Notes under the pieces: generated by a model
What the model was told of the DNA's origin: nothing
Database searches by the model: none
The model's input: only the letters and a program-made list of their open reading frames with translations
Program-made: the position numbers and the translations under genes
Shown here: positions 20,516-30,709 of the stretch, piece after piece
How positions within the stretch are numbered: the first letter of the stretch is position 1
Layout: each line of letters opens with the position of its first letter
Assembly: GCA_048213135.1 (NCBI GenBank)
Contig: PS015154.1
Span: 1 to 30,742, forward strand
Origin: Reclinomonas americana ATCC 50394
Taxonomy: Eukaryota > Jakobida > Jakobea > Jakobida
Length of the DNA stretch: 30,742 nt
Direction: 5' to 3'

Positions 20516-20883
20516 CTATTGGTACAGCGTCATGTCGTGGAAGCGCACCAGCAACGCATCGTCGCCCTCCGGCGTGATGACCACCATGCCCGAGATCTCC
20601 TCTTCATCGGTGTGCACGATAAAGGCAATGTCAATGTTCTCGAACAGTCTGGCGGAGAGGGGAAGGGGAAGGGGAAGGGGAGACGTAAGACTCTCATCAA
20701 TGGGTAATCTTCACCAATGCACGCAACTCTGAATCAATCACCGAGAGCACGACCAGTGTGCCACCGTGTGCGGCCGCCTCCGCCGCCAGTGACTTCTCCA
20801 ATTCGGTGCGGGGTCCGCGGAGCGGCTGATTCAGACGCAAGTACTCGCGGGCCTCCAGGCAGACCAGCGCGGGGAAGTGCAGA
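20516..20883 (-). CDS. Unidentified conserved-looking protein, last two exons
   Basis: The penultimate exon starts at 20883 after a CACACAG acceptor. It reads LHFPALVCLEAREYLRLNQP, an amphipathic ELEKSLAAEAAAHGG, and a hydrophobic strand TLVVLSVIDSE. The last exon, from 20648 or 20638 to the TAG at 20516-20518, reads LFENIDIAFIVHTDEEEISG, MVVITPEGDDALLVRFHD and ends MTLYQ. The junction is either the donor at 20727 (GTTGCG, phase 2) with the acceptor before 20648, or the donor at 20714 (GTGAAG, phase 0) with an acceptor before 20638. Alternating hydrophobic strands suggest a compact alpha/beta domain. I do not recognise the family. Earlier exons lie upstream beyond a low-complexity intron with a 20-N gap at 21460-21479. 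Confidence 0.6.
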
Positions 20884-21460
20884 CTGTGTGAGGGAGTAGG
20901 ATTAGAGAAGGGGGGAGAGAGGAAAGGGGCGGATGGGGGGAAGGGGGAAGAGGGGAGGGGGGAAGAGGGAAGGCGGGAAGATGCAAGGTGAGAAGAGGGA
21001 AGGGGGAAGACGGAAGAGGGGATAACGGAAGGGAGAAGACTGGAGGGGGAAGGGAAAGATGGGATGGGGAAGACGCAAGGCTGGAAGAGGGAAGGAGAGA
21101 GAGACGGAAGAGGGGAGGAGGGAAGAGGGAAGGAGGAAGACGGAAGGTGAAAGAGGGAAGGAGGAAGACGGAAGGTGAAAGAGGGAGGGGGGAAGAGGGA
21201 ACGGAGGACGACAAGAAGCAGACAGAGAAACATAACAAGACAAAGAATACAGCCTCTCTCACAAAGTCGTGAATCTGCATGCAACAGGAGCGCAGAAGCT
21301 TCTTCTCTCTCTCTCTCTCTCCCTACACTCATCACGAACTCTGGCATGTGCAGTGGTCGTCAAGAGGAGGAACGCAGGCAGAGAAAAAAACGGCCGCTCT
21401 CACAGAGTGGAAAACCTGCTGACCAGAGGGGCGGAGAAGCTTCCTCTCTCTCTCTCTCTN
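20884..21460. repeat. Purine-rich (+ strand) low-complexity intron with a local duplication
   Basis: Positions 20890-21215 consist of degenerate GGAAGAGGGAAGGNGGAAGA repeats. Two similar blocks follow, about 21240-21320 and 21375-21458, each with aagcttc followed by a (CT)n run and a TCTCACA(G/A)A segment. A 20-N gap follows at 21460-21479. Confidence 0.6.
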
Positions 21461-21580
21461 NNNNNNNNNNNNNNNNNNNAGTGGAGGTGGAGGGGGTGGT
21501 TGCAGCGGAGACACTGTGTGTGTGTGAGGGAGTGAGTGAGTGTGTGTCAGAGGTGTGTGCAAGTTGCAAAGCAACGGTAC

Positions 21581-21742
21581 CTCTTGTGTGGTGAGAGTGT
21601 GAACACTGCGGCGGCTGCTGCTGTGCAGCTGAGGAAGGCGGTGGCGGAGAGGCGATGCAGCCACATTGAGACGGAGGATGTGTGAGTGAGAAAAGCTCGA
21701 TGTCCTGTGACCGCACTCAAATGCAATTCCCTTGCCGACCAT
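21581..21742 (-). CDS. Possible first exon of the unidentified minus-strand gene
   Basis: The segment ends at a GAG/GTACCG donor. One frame starts MVGKGIAFECGHRTSSFSHS (phase 0 at the donor). Another, from an ATG at about 21667, reads MWLHRLSATAFLSCTAAAAA, like a signal anchor, and leaves in phase 2, which suits the phase-2 entry at 20883. Short 12-bp candidate exons flanked by CAG and GTGAGAG occur near 21264-21275 and 21398-21409. I cannot choose between the frames. Confidence 0.25.
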
Positions 21743-22430
21743 GACCTTGGCATATCAACAATAGGCACGCAAGTACTCTTCTCCGACAGTCATCTTCCCT
21801 TTCAGGCCTAGGAGGCAATTGCAAAGCCAATATATAAACTGCAATTGCAAACTTTGATGGAGTGCAGACCGTGTTTGCGTGCAGCTGCTGTGAATATCAG
21901 CTTGCGTACACAACACACACTCGTGCAATGGCTTTTTTTAAATCACTCGCACAGTTGCACTTGCAGAATTCGAGCAAGAAAAGCCCTTTTCTTGCCAACT
22001 TCGCTGTCAGTTGTGCTTTGAAGTGGAATTGCAGCTGCCACGAGACGGTCTCCTGTGCGTTCTAGTGCATGGGGAATGCATCATGCGTCTCAGAGCTTGA
22101 TGGAGATGGTGAGTTGTCTCGACGTCGAACGTCGAGATCGTTTTTTCTCCTCATCTTTCGATTGCCAACGTTCCTCCATGCGCTCCATCGCTCGCACTCT
22201 GCCTCTTCAGTGCAACAGCATCGCTCGCACTCATACACTATCGTTTTTTCGACGTTACAATGCACAGGACCGTTTTTCAATTGTTTTCTCTCCTCACGCG
22301 CGCAGGCGCAAGCCGTTAGAGTGAGCGCGCGAGAGAGAGGTGAATGCCTTACGCTCTCTGCCTCTCTCTCTCTCTCTCCATGCAACTCTCTGACTCGTTC
22401 TCTTTGCAGAAAAAACGGGCCCTCTCTCTC
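21743..22430. promoter_or_regulatory. Divergent intergenic region before the coiled-coil gene
   Basis: This stretch lies between the presumed start of the minus-strand gene and the ATG at 22431. It has only short frames and is AT-richer at 21790-21870. It probably contains the promoter of the coiled-coil gene. No other gene is supported. Confidence 0.4.
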
Positions 22431-25400
22431 ATGGGCGACTCGGCCGCTCACTACGATGTCGATCGACGAGGTTCGCTCACTCACTCACTCTCCCTCCTCT
22501 CCCCCTCTCACAAACTCACTCTCTCTACACAACAGCAATCCACCGCGAAGTCACTGCGCTTCGACAACGACTCACTCCTCGATCGCCCCCCTCCTCCTCC
22601 TCCTCGTCCTCCACCACCACCACACCTTCCACCGAGCAGGCCTTCTCCATCCACGCAGTGCTCAGTGAGGTCGCCCAGGTGTCTCACGCACTCGCCAGCG
22701 CACAAGCAGCACATGAGTCACACGCAGACGAGGTCGAACACGCGCGGAAAGAGACTCTACGCGCTCTCCACTGGTGCGATCAGAGCCTCCAACGCGTCCT
22801 TGCAGAGGCGCCTCAGTGGACCGATCTAATAGCGATTGTGCACGGGGATCAGTCGTCGTCGTCGTGGGGATCGATCACGCAACTGTGCGAGAGTTGGGAG
22901 CGGGCGGCACGAGAATGCGATGAAAAGGCGATGTTTTGGCGACCTCTGGGCGTGTTTCTGCGGCGATCGGTGACGGTGTTGGGAGAGGCGATGCGCGTGG
23001 ATGAGGTGGAACAGGCGCGTGCAGAGGCGGCGAGTGTGACGGGGGAGTGTCGGCGAATGGCGCAGGTGGTGCGGCAGTTGGAGAGTGAGATGCGAGCGAT
23101 GCGGGAGTGGAGTCGTGGGGAGGCGGAGGGAGTGCGCGAGTCGGTGAGGACGTTGTTTGGGGCGGTGCATCCGGCGGCGCCAAAGCCCGACGATCCCACG
23201 GCGGTCATGCGATTGCCGGCGGGTCCAGTGCGCGACCGCGAAGGGCAGGAGGTGTGTGTGTGTGTGTCTCCGTCTCTTCCGCGTGCTCCTGCGTGGTGAC
23301 GAGTGCGCTGTGGCAGGCGCTGGTGTGGGAGTGGTTCTCGAGCATTGACATGGAGGCCGCTGCGCGGGCGTCGGTGGCTGGCGAGCTGGAGCGCTTCGGG
23401 TCGCCGCACAGTGGCGGCTCATTGCCGTCGCCTCGCATCAACCTGGGCGGTCTCAGTGGTCTTCTGTCGGCGCTGAATGCCGCCACGGTCACATTGTTGA
23501 TGTCGTTGAAGCGACGGCTGCGTGACGAAGCCGAGGTTTTGTTGCCGTCGCTGGCTGTTTGTTGTGTGCATTGGCTCACACACACACACGATGTGTGGGG
23601 TGCAGCGTGCGGTGGCGAGGGCACTGGATCTCGAGGCCCGGCATCGTGCGGCGACCGCCGTCACCTCCCCGTCCTCGTCTACCAGCTCGACGTCGTCTGT
23701 CGGCTCACCTGCAGTTGCGACATGCTTCTCTCTCCTGTTGTCGAGAAGTAGTGACTTACCAGTTTCGTGCTTGACGCAAACAAGTCTGCTGGTCTCCGGG
23801 AGCAGATCCACCAGATTGTTGCCGCCCATCGCAACCGTCTCATGGTTGTGTCGACGGCCATTGAGCAGATCGAGGTACAGGAGATGATTCGCTGTGAGTG
23901 ACATGCAATGTGTGGCTGACTTGCATTTTTTCGCAGAACACACAGGCGCACAAGAGCAGTGGCGGCGACCAGGCTGCCGCCACCGTGCCAACCATTCGTC
24001 TCATCGACCAGCTGGACAATGAATTGGAACGCGCACGCCAGGAGTTTGCCGACGCCTTGTGGGACTTGCGCTCGCAGTGGTCCGAGCGCGTGCAATTGAC
24101 GGCTGCGTTTCCTCGCGCCGACGTCAGCCCGATCAATCGGCGAGTGCGGCCGGCGGAGACCGATTCGCAGCTCGGGGAGTTGCTGAGTGCGCTGAGTACC
24201 AAGGGAGCGGAGCTCATGGATGCCCGCTTGGAGAATGAGCGGATTCGCTCGCATGTGGGGAGCCTGGAGGATCGCGTGCGCACGGCCAATGCGGTGTGTG
24301 TGTGTGAATCGTGTCACCACGATGGCAGGCTACGTGTCTCTCATCTACCGCGTAGGAATCGACGGCATTGCGCCACGAGCTCGACAGCCTGCGTGAGGAG
24401 CGACAGCAGTGGATGGAGAGCGCTGACAATTTGCGCTCGCGCCTGCATCAGGTGCTGCTCGAGAGCGACGACATCCGCCGATCGCACGCCGACTTGGAGG
24501 AGGTCTGTGTTCGGGGAAGAAGGCAGAAGAAAACTTGATTTTTGGTTCTGAATTTTTTGGTGACAGGCGGTTCGAGCGGCGCGGCGTCACGAGCGGGCGG
24601 CAGAGACCGAGAAAGCGCGAGCCGATCGCGCGGAGGCCGAACTGGCCGAGGTCACTGCCAAGCTCGCCAGCAAGCGACAGGAGTACAAGGTGGGAGGCGG
24701 GGGATAAGGGGGGAGAGAGGGAAGGAAAGGGATAGATGGAGATGACCGTGTTTCCGCCACCCCCCTCGCATTTCCGTGGCACTCCTCGATACTTTTGTGG
24801 CCCTCCTCGATTTTGTCGGTCCTTTTTGACTTCTCGGCCCTCTTCACTACCTCGGCCCTGTTCGGATTTCTGTGAACCCTGGTAGCTTTTGCTCGGCCCT
24901 GTTATTTTCTGGGCCCTCTTTGAACTTCTTCGATTGTGTCCGCGTTTTCTCGACCTCGGCCCTCCTCGTGTTTCGTCGGCCCACCTCTATTTTCGCGGCC
25001 CTCGTTCTGCGTCGGTCTTGTTCGTGTTTTTCTGGGCCCTCTCCACACTATGGGTCCTGTTGGGAATACCTTGGCCCCTCTCGCGTTTTGTGGCTCACCT
25101 CTACATCCACGGCCCTTGTTCTACCTCGATCTTGTTCGCATTTCTGTGCCCTCTGCTCTCTTTGGGTTCCGTTCGGAGTTTGTTGGGCCTTCTCGCATTT
25201 CTGTGGTCCTCGGCTTTCATCTGCCCTCCGATCGTTTTCTCGACCCTGTTCATTCTTTACGGCCCTCTGTTCCCCAGTCCTGTTCGGGATTAGTTGGCCC
25301 TCTCTGCTCTCTCTGGGCCCTGTCCCTGTTCGTGTTTCTGTGGCCCTCTCTGCTCTATCTGAGTCTTGTTCGGCTTTGCTTGGCCCTCCGTTTGTTTCTC

Positions 25401-28163
25401 GATCGTGTTATTCTCTGTTTTTCTGTTTTGTTCGGGATTAGTTGGCCCTCTCTGCTCTCTCTGTGGGCCGTGTTCGGACTTGCTTGAGCCCCTTCTTGTT
25501 TCCGTTTCCCACATCGATTTCCGCGGCCCTCTTCCGTTTTGTTGGTCCTGTTCGATTTCCGCGACCCTCCTCGGTCCTGCTCGGGGTTTTTATGGCCCTC
25601 CTCGTTCTTTTGTGGCCCTATTCGAGTTTCCTTGGGCCCACTTCGTGATTCCTCGGCCCTCTTCGTGTCTCCTCCCTCCCCTCCTTCCCCTCACCCTCTC
25701 TCCCTCTTTCTTGCACAGACAACAACAGAAGAACGCGAGCACGAGGCGGTTGCTCTGCGCGCAGAATGCCAGCGCTTGCTGCAACTCACTCGACAGCAAG
25801 CCGGCATGGTGCAGCGACTGGAGGACGAGATTGCGGCCATGCGACGGCACCGAGAAGTTGCGAATGAGTGCGGGGAAGAGATCGATCGCGGCCACGCACT
25901 CACATTCGTGTCACGCAGATCCGTGAAGACTCGTGGCATCACGAGCTCACGCGGCAGTCCGCGTCGCTCGACGACCAGCGTTCGAAAATCACTCGCACCG
26001 AGTCGCACGTGCGTGACATGGCCTCCACGATCCACGCCTCTCGTGAGCACCTGCAACGCCAGCTTTCGCTCAGCGCCGCTGCCGGTGTGGGCGCTGGGGG
26101 TGACAGTGGCATGGGCAACGCAGGTGGTGGGAGTGGTGGCGACCCGTTGCAGTCGGCCATGGATGTGCGCTCGGCGATTGTTGAACAAGTGGAGCAGAGC
26201 CTTTCGAGCCGCGATGACCAGTTTGCGGTGCGTGGCCATCCTCTTTTTCCTTGTCTCCAGCGGCGCGTTGACTTGTGGTCGGCATAGTTGCTGCGTTCTG
26301 AGTTGCAGTCGGGCTTTGCGCGGCGCGATGCGATCAATGCCGAGTTGACAGTTGAGTGACAAGATGTTGCATGAGGCGCAATGCTCCTCTCTTATTTACT
26401 CGAGTACGTGTCGCAGGAAGCACTGGCTCGTGCTCGGGAAATGGCCGAATTCCAGCGCCATGTTGCGGCCGATACGCAGCGCGAACTGGACGTGTCACGC
26501 AGCGAGTTGCTGGCGCTGCAGGGTGAAACGGCGCTGAAGCAGCAGGAGTGGATGGCGGTGTGCAATTATTTTGAAACGCCTCTCAGCTCTCTCGCGCGAC
26601 TGAATTCTCGTCGCAGGAGTCGCGCCGCCTGCAAGCACTGCACGCGGAAGCCGTCGAGAGGCACGCGACGGAAGTGAGTGCAGAAATGGCTCGCCATGCA
26701 ATCACAGTCGGCGATCTGCGCGGACAACTGGCGTCGAAGCAGGCAGAGCTGGAGGTGGGAGGATGGGAGAGAGAGAGGAGGGGGGGAGGGAAGGGAGAAA
26801 GTAAGAAAGGGAGAGAAAGAGCTAGTGAGTGTGGGAGAGAGTGTTATAGAAATGGGAGAAAGACAGACGGAGAATGGGAGGAAGAAAAAGAGAGAGAATG
26901 CGAGAAGAAGTGAGAGAATGAGAGAAAGAGAGAGAGAGATAAAGAGAGAGAGAATTGGGGAAAAGAGAGAGAACAGGAGAATTGGGGAAAGATAGAGAGT
27001 TTGGGAAATAGTGATTGAGAGAGTTGGAGACTGAGAGAGAGAATTAGTGAATGAAAGCAAGAAACTGAGAGGAAGAGAGAGTGCGAATCGGAAAAATGTG
27101 TGTGTGTGTGAGAGAGAGAGAGTGGGAGAAAGAGAGAGAGGTGTGAGGTATGTGGTGTTTTGCTGACTAGAGACGTGCCGGCGGGACTGAACTGACCTTG
27201 TGTGATTGCAGAGTGCGCGCTCCACTGCCGACGGAGACCATCGATCGTTGGCCGCTCAGCTGGCGCTCGTACAGGTGGGCACGCACAGTGGGCGACTTGT
27301 CGACCAACTATATAATCTCATGTTGTGGTGCAGGAGGAGGCTCGCGTGCGATCACAGGATCTGGCGCGTGTGCATGCTTCGCTGGACGAGATGACCAAGG
27401 AGCGCGACACGTTGCAGGTGTGTTTTGGCACGTTCGACTGCGAGTTTCTTTCGTGCTCTAGTCTCATGTAGAGTCAACAGGCCTCACTGGCGGACATGAC
27501 TCGACAACGCGATGCGGCACTGGTGCGTGTCTGTTGATGATGACCTGTATCACGTACATTATATGTGACTCGACTGCTGCCTGCAGGTGTCGGTCGATGA
27601 ATGCAAGCGCCAGTGTGTTACGCTGCAGGTTTGTTTTCTTTGCTAAGCAATGATATCCATCATTGTCTGTGTGGTTTACGACTTTCTCGACAGGCCGAGG
27701 TGGACGAGCAGAAGAAACGAGCAACAGCAGAGACGGTTTGATATCTGTTGTGGGTTTCACATCGAAACGTAGCTCATCGTCCGCTCCGCAGGATCGACTT
27801 GGAGAATTGGCGAAGCAGCTGGAGGACACAGAGGTTGGGAACGATTGTGGCCACCTTTTGTGTCAAAGTCAAACTCACTGCAGTGCCGTGCAGTCGCGCT
27901 TGCGAGAGACTGAGCAGGAGCTCGCGTGGAGCATGGCTCATGCCACCCTCATGGAGCAGCAGATGGCCGAAGTGACGGTCTGTTTTACGATTATCTTGCG
28001 CTACTTGCAATCGCTCACTCTTCTGCATCGCTTGCCATAGCTTCGCCTGGCAGACGCCGAACCGCAACTCTTGTATCACCGCCAGCTTGCCGCCGAGACA
28101 GCAGTGGCGCTGCGCAAGACAAACGACAAGGCCAAGCTGCGCAAATCCGATGTTCGAGTTGCG

Positions 28164-28216
<53 letters not shown>

Positions 28217-28410
28217 GTCGTCGTCGTTCGTCCGTCGTTCGTTCGTCGTCGTCGTCGTCGTACTTCGGACCCTTGTACGTCGACCGTTNNNNNNNNNNNN
28301 NNNNNNNNGGTCCCGGCCGGACGAACGACGACGAGGTACGGCGCGTCGCGACGAACGAACGAACAACGACGACGACGTCGCGCGAACACGTACTAGTTCG
28401 TCGTTGTGTC

Positions 28411-28451
<41 letters not shown>

Positions 28452-29507
28452 GTGCGTGTGTCTGTCTGTCTTCCTCCATGCCAAGTCACTCTCCTTTCCT
28501 CCGCGCTAATCTCATTATCTTTTCCTCCACGCCAGACTCACTCTCCTTTCCTCCTCGACAAACTCACTCTCTTTTACTCCAAGCCGAACTCACTCTCCTT
28601 TCTTTCAAGCCGAACTTACACTCCAAGCTCCTCCAACAACCTCCCACTCCTGTCCTCCAAGCAAGTTATACTCTTGCCTCCAAGCCATGCTCTCTCTCTC
28701 TCTCTCTGCTGTCCTCCAAGCCAATTTCACTCTCCTTCACTCCACGCTAAACTCTGTCTCCTTTCTCCACGCCGAACTCACTCTGCTTTCCTCCCCGCCG
28801 AACTCACTCTCCTTTCCTTCTCGACCATCTCACTCTCCTTTTCTCGCCACAGCGACTGAGCCTGGAGCACGCGGAGACGGCAGAGACACTGGAGCAGCGG
28901 CAGGCCGAGTTGGAAGCACTGCGCGAGGAGATCGAGCGATTGCAGAGGATACTCGACGAGAAGAGTGCGGAGAGTGAGGCGCAGGAGCACGTGCTGGAGC
29001 AGTACCTGTCCAACATTCACAACAAGGACGAGGAGTTGGAGACGCTGCAGGAGATTGTGGACAGCCTCACCGCGCAGCTGGCTCTGTTGCGGCAGGAGGT
29101 TACCGCAAGGCCGGAGCAGCAGCAGCAACAGGAGGAGCAGGGACAGGAACAGCAGCAACCGCAGCCGGAAGTTCCCGTCTCGCACACAGATCGCGATGAG
29201 GCACAGCGCGAGCAGCTTTCCATGCGGGAGCGGGAATGGACGCAGGCAATGGCCGACCTGCAGCGCACACTGGACGTTTGTCGTGTGGAGCGTGACGATG
29301 CGTGTGCGCAGGTGGTGCTCGTGCGCGGAGAGCTCGACGCCCACACCAATCGCGCCAACGTGCACCTGCTGGAGCAGGCCAACCGCCTGCAGGTGATGGA
29401 GGACAGGCTGCGAGCGTTGGAGGTAAGATAAAGAGATGTGCACATGCTTGTGCTTTTTGCTGACACACGGGGTTTCTTTTCAGAAGTTGCGACGACCTGC
29501 CGATTGA
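22431..29507 (+). CDS. Large coiled-coil protein, function unknown (about 1231 aa, 23 exons)
   Basis: The exons are 22431-22470, 22536-23251, 23317-23535, 23606-23694, 23763-23874, 23937-24293, 24356-24502, 24567-24689, 25719-25856, 25919-26227, 26288-26350, 26417-26557, 26617-26754, 27212-27274, 27334-27417, 27481-27522, 27587-27628, 27694-27735, 27792-27833, 27894-27977, 28041-28151, 28853-29422 and 29484-29507. The sum is divisible by three, and 20 of 22 introns are phase 0. An N-terminal region (MGDSAAHYDVDRR, Ser/Thr-rich linker, then helical to about residue 390) precedes nearly continuous heptads rich in Glu, Arg and Gln. A Gly-rich break (AGVGAGGDSGMGNAGGGSGG) lies in exon 10. The C-terminus includes LSNIHNKDEELETLQEIVDS and ends KLRRPAD. 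There is no catalytic motif or membrane segment. Neighbours suggest, but do not show, a centrosomal or ciliary scaffold. Exons 14-20 are whole multiples of 21 bp. The exon 16 acceptor could be 27472 (17 residues), and exon 21 could end at 28157. Confidence 0.8.
24690..25718 (+). repeat. Intron 8 of the coiled-coil gene, built of degenerate GGCCCT-headed repeats
   Basis: From about 24765 to 25660 the intron has about twenty GGCCCT hexamers, each followed by a T/C-rich arm such as cctcgtgtttcgtc, spaced roughly 25-60 bp apart. The arms vary strongly, so this is an old or fast-diverging tandem array. It opens with GTGGGA and closes with TTGCACAG. Several frames are open across it, but only because the composition is biased. 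Confidence 0.75.
26755..27211 (+). repeat. Intron 13 of the coiled-coil gene, GA-rich
   Basis: Purine-rich simple repeat (gagagagag, gggaaa) occupies about 26760-27145. It is the only long intron here that is purine-rich on its own sense strand. The acceptor TGATTGCAG ends at 27211. Confidence 0.65.
28152..28852 (+). repeat. Intron 21 of the coiled-coil gene: CT and CGT microsatellites plus a roughly 26-bp minisatellite
   Basis: (CT)n at 28169-28213 is followed by TCGTCG repeats to 28262, a 20-N gap at 28289-28308 and another (CT)n at 28411-28448. From 28487 to 28840 degenerate copies of gccgaactcactctcctttc recur about every 26 bp, clearest at 28770-28825. Confidence 0.7.
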
Positions 29508-30432
29508 GATGTCACAGCTTGGGCCATCAACCTGAAGGGTTGCAAGCGCCGGTATTCGGCCGCTGTGCGCCAAATCCACTGTCCGTGGCCACGCAGTACT
29601 CGCCTTGTGGAAGCTCCAGACCACCCTCTCGCTTGCAGTTGTCTGCTGGCGAATGAACCACGCGTGCAGATCGCAGTTCTTGACTTTGCGGACTGTTGTT
29701 TGTCTTCTGCGCGCCGATGATGGCGATGGATGCATGATCATGCAGGTTGTGAGTATGTGTGTATGTGTGAGAAAGTGATGGGCGCAGCGAGAGAGTTCCA
29801 TTTACTTCGGACCTCTTGCATTCCAGTCTGGAATTCGGCGTCTATTCCGGATACTTGCTTGTCGCGAACTATTGTCTCTCTTGCAGAAACACGGACTGTC
29901 TACGTTTCTGGTGCTTGCTTACACGCGAGAGACATCATCGATATCGATATCATGCAGGATTGGTTGCGCGTTGTCGATCCCCATGCTCGATCAGAGCTCG
30001 AAGGCGCCGAGCCGACGGTTGCAGCTTCGTCGCAACCATGTTTTGCGCATGGATGGCGTCAGTGATGCAACCCGACAACTGGTGCAGCGATGCTATTTCC
30101 GCACATTTGTCGTGTTCGGAACGGCGAAAACCAATGAGACGATCGAGACCACAAGAGACGACTGTAGCTCTGCAGCTGGCGCTGCACGTCGCCTGATAGC
30201 ACAAAGAGCACACGCATGCACTCATCTCCGATCGCTCTGTTTCGGAGATTCATGCAAAAGACAGCGGAGTTGCAAAAAAACCGTCACTCTTCGATCGATC
30301 GCATTCGCCAACTCCGTGCACCTGCTCCGTTTCTTGCGCCGGTGGGTGTCATATCACTTCAGAGGCCATTCACGCGCAGAGGCAACTTCACCTCAACACA
30401 CACGCACACGCTTTATTCTCTCTGATCCCATC
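29508..30432. other. Intergenic region between the coiled-coil gene and the glycerol-3-phosphate dehydrogenase gene
   Basis: This is 925 bp of unique, mixed-composition sequence with stops in all frames and no recognisable domain. The frame leading into the dehydrogenase ATG is open from 29872, but its translation has no family features. It probably holds the 3' end of the coiled-coil gene and the promoter and leader of the next gene. Confidence 0.4.
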
Positions 30433-30593
30433 ATGGAACGTCGCCTTCGCAGCATCCTCGCTCACTGCACAGTCGACAACGTTGCCGGTGACAGTGGCAG
30501 CAGCAGTGCGCTGGGTGCCTCTGGAGTCATGTCGGAGCACGCACACTCTGCGGGCGACAAGCTCAAGGTGGCGATTCTCGGCAGTGGTAACTG
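30433..30593 (+). CDS. NAD-dependent glycerol-3-phosphate dehydrogenase, first exon (3' end outside the window)
   Basis: The exon starts at ATG (MERRLRSILAHCTVDN) and ends KLKVAILGSGNW at a consensus donor GTGAGT, after two bases of the Trp codon (phase 2). KV.I.GSGNW is the start of the Rossmann fold of cytosolic GPD1-type enzymes, which reduce dihydroxyacetone phosphate with NADH; the Gly-rich GxGNWG loop binds NAD. The remaining residues, including the catalytic lysines, lie beyond the window. About 42 residues precede the Rossmann strand, longer than in animal GPD1, and contain a Gly/Ser-rich stretch and two internal Met. The extension might be a targeting or regulatory segment, or initiation may be at the inner Met (MSEHAHSAGDKL). 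Confidence 0.72.
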
Positions 30594-30656
30594 GTGAGTG
30601 ATTGTGAGCAAGGGATCGGAGAGGATGCAGAGACCGAGAGGAGCACTCTCTGGCAC

Positions 30657-30709
30657 ACTGCACACACACACACACGCACACTGGCACACTGATCACTGGT
30701 GCACTCACT

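Noticed and set aside
23695-23784. Alternative exon 4/5 junction of the coiled-coil gene using GTTGCG at 23714 and an AAG acceptor at 23784
   Set aside because: Splicing 23694 to 23763 gives a 68-bp intron, matching phase and an extra protein-like stretch (FVLDANKSAGL), so it is preferred.
24889-25650. Long + strand open frames giving hydrophobic, repeat-like proteins
   Set aside because: They lie entirely in the GGCCCT repeat intron of the coiled-coil gene, occur in several frames at once and have no family motif; the openness reflects composition.
29508-30432. Possible extra gene or RNA in the spacer before the dehydrogenase
   Set aside because: No domain, no tRNA-like cloverleaf and no consistent splice pattern could be found.
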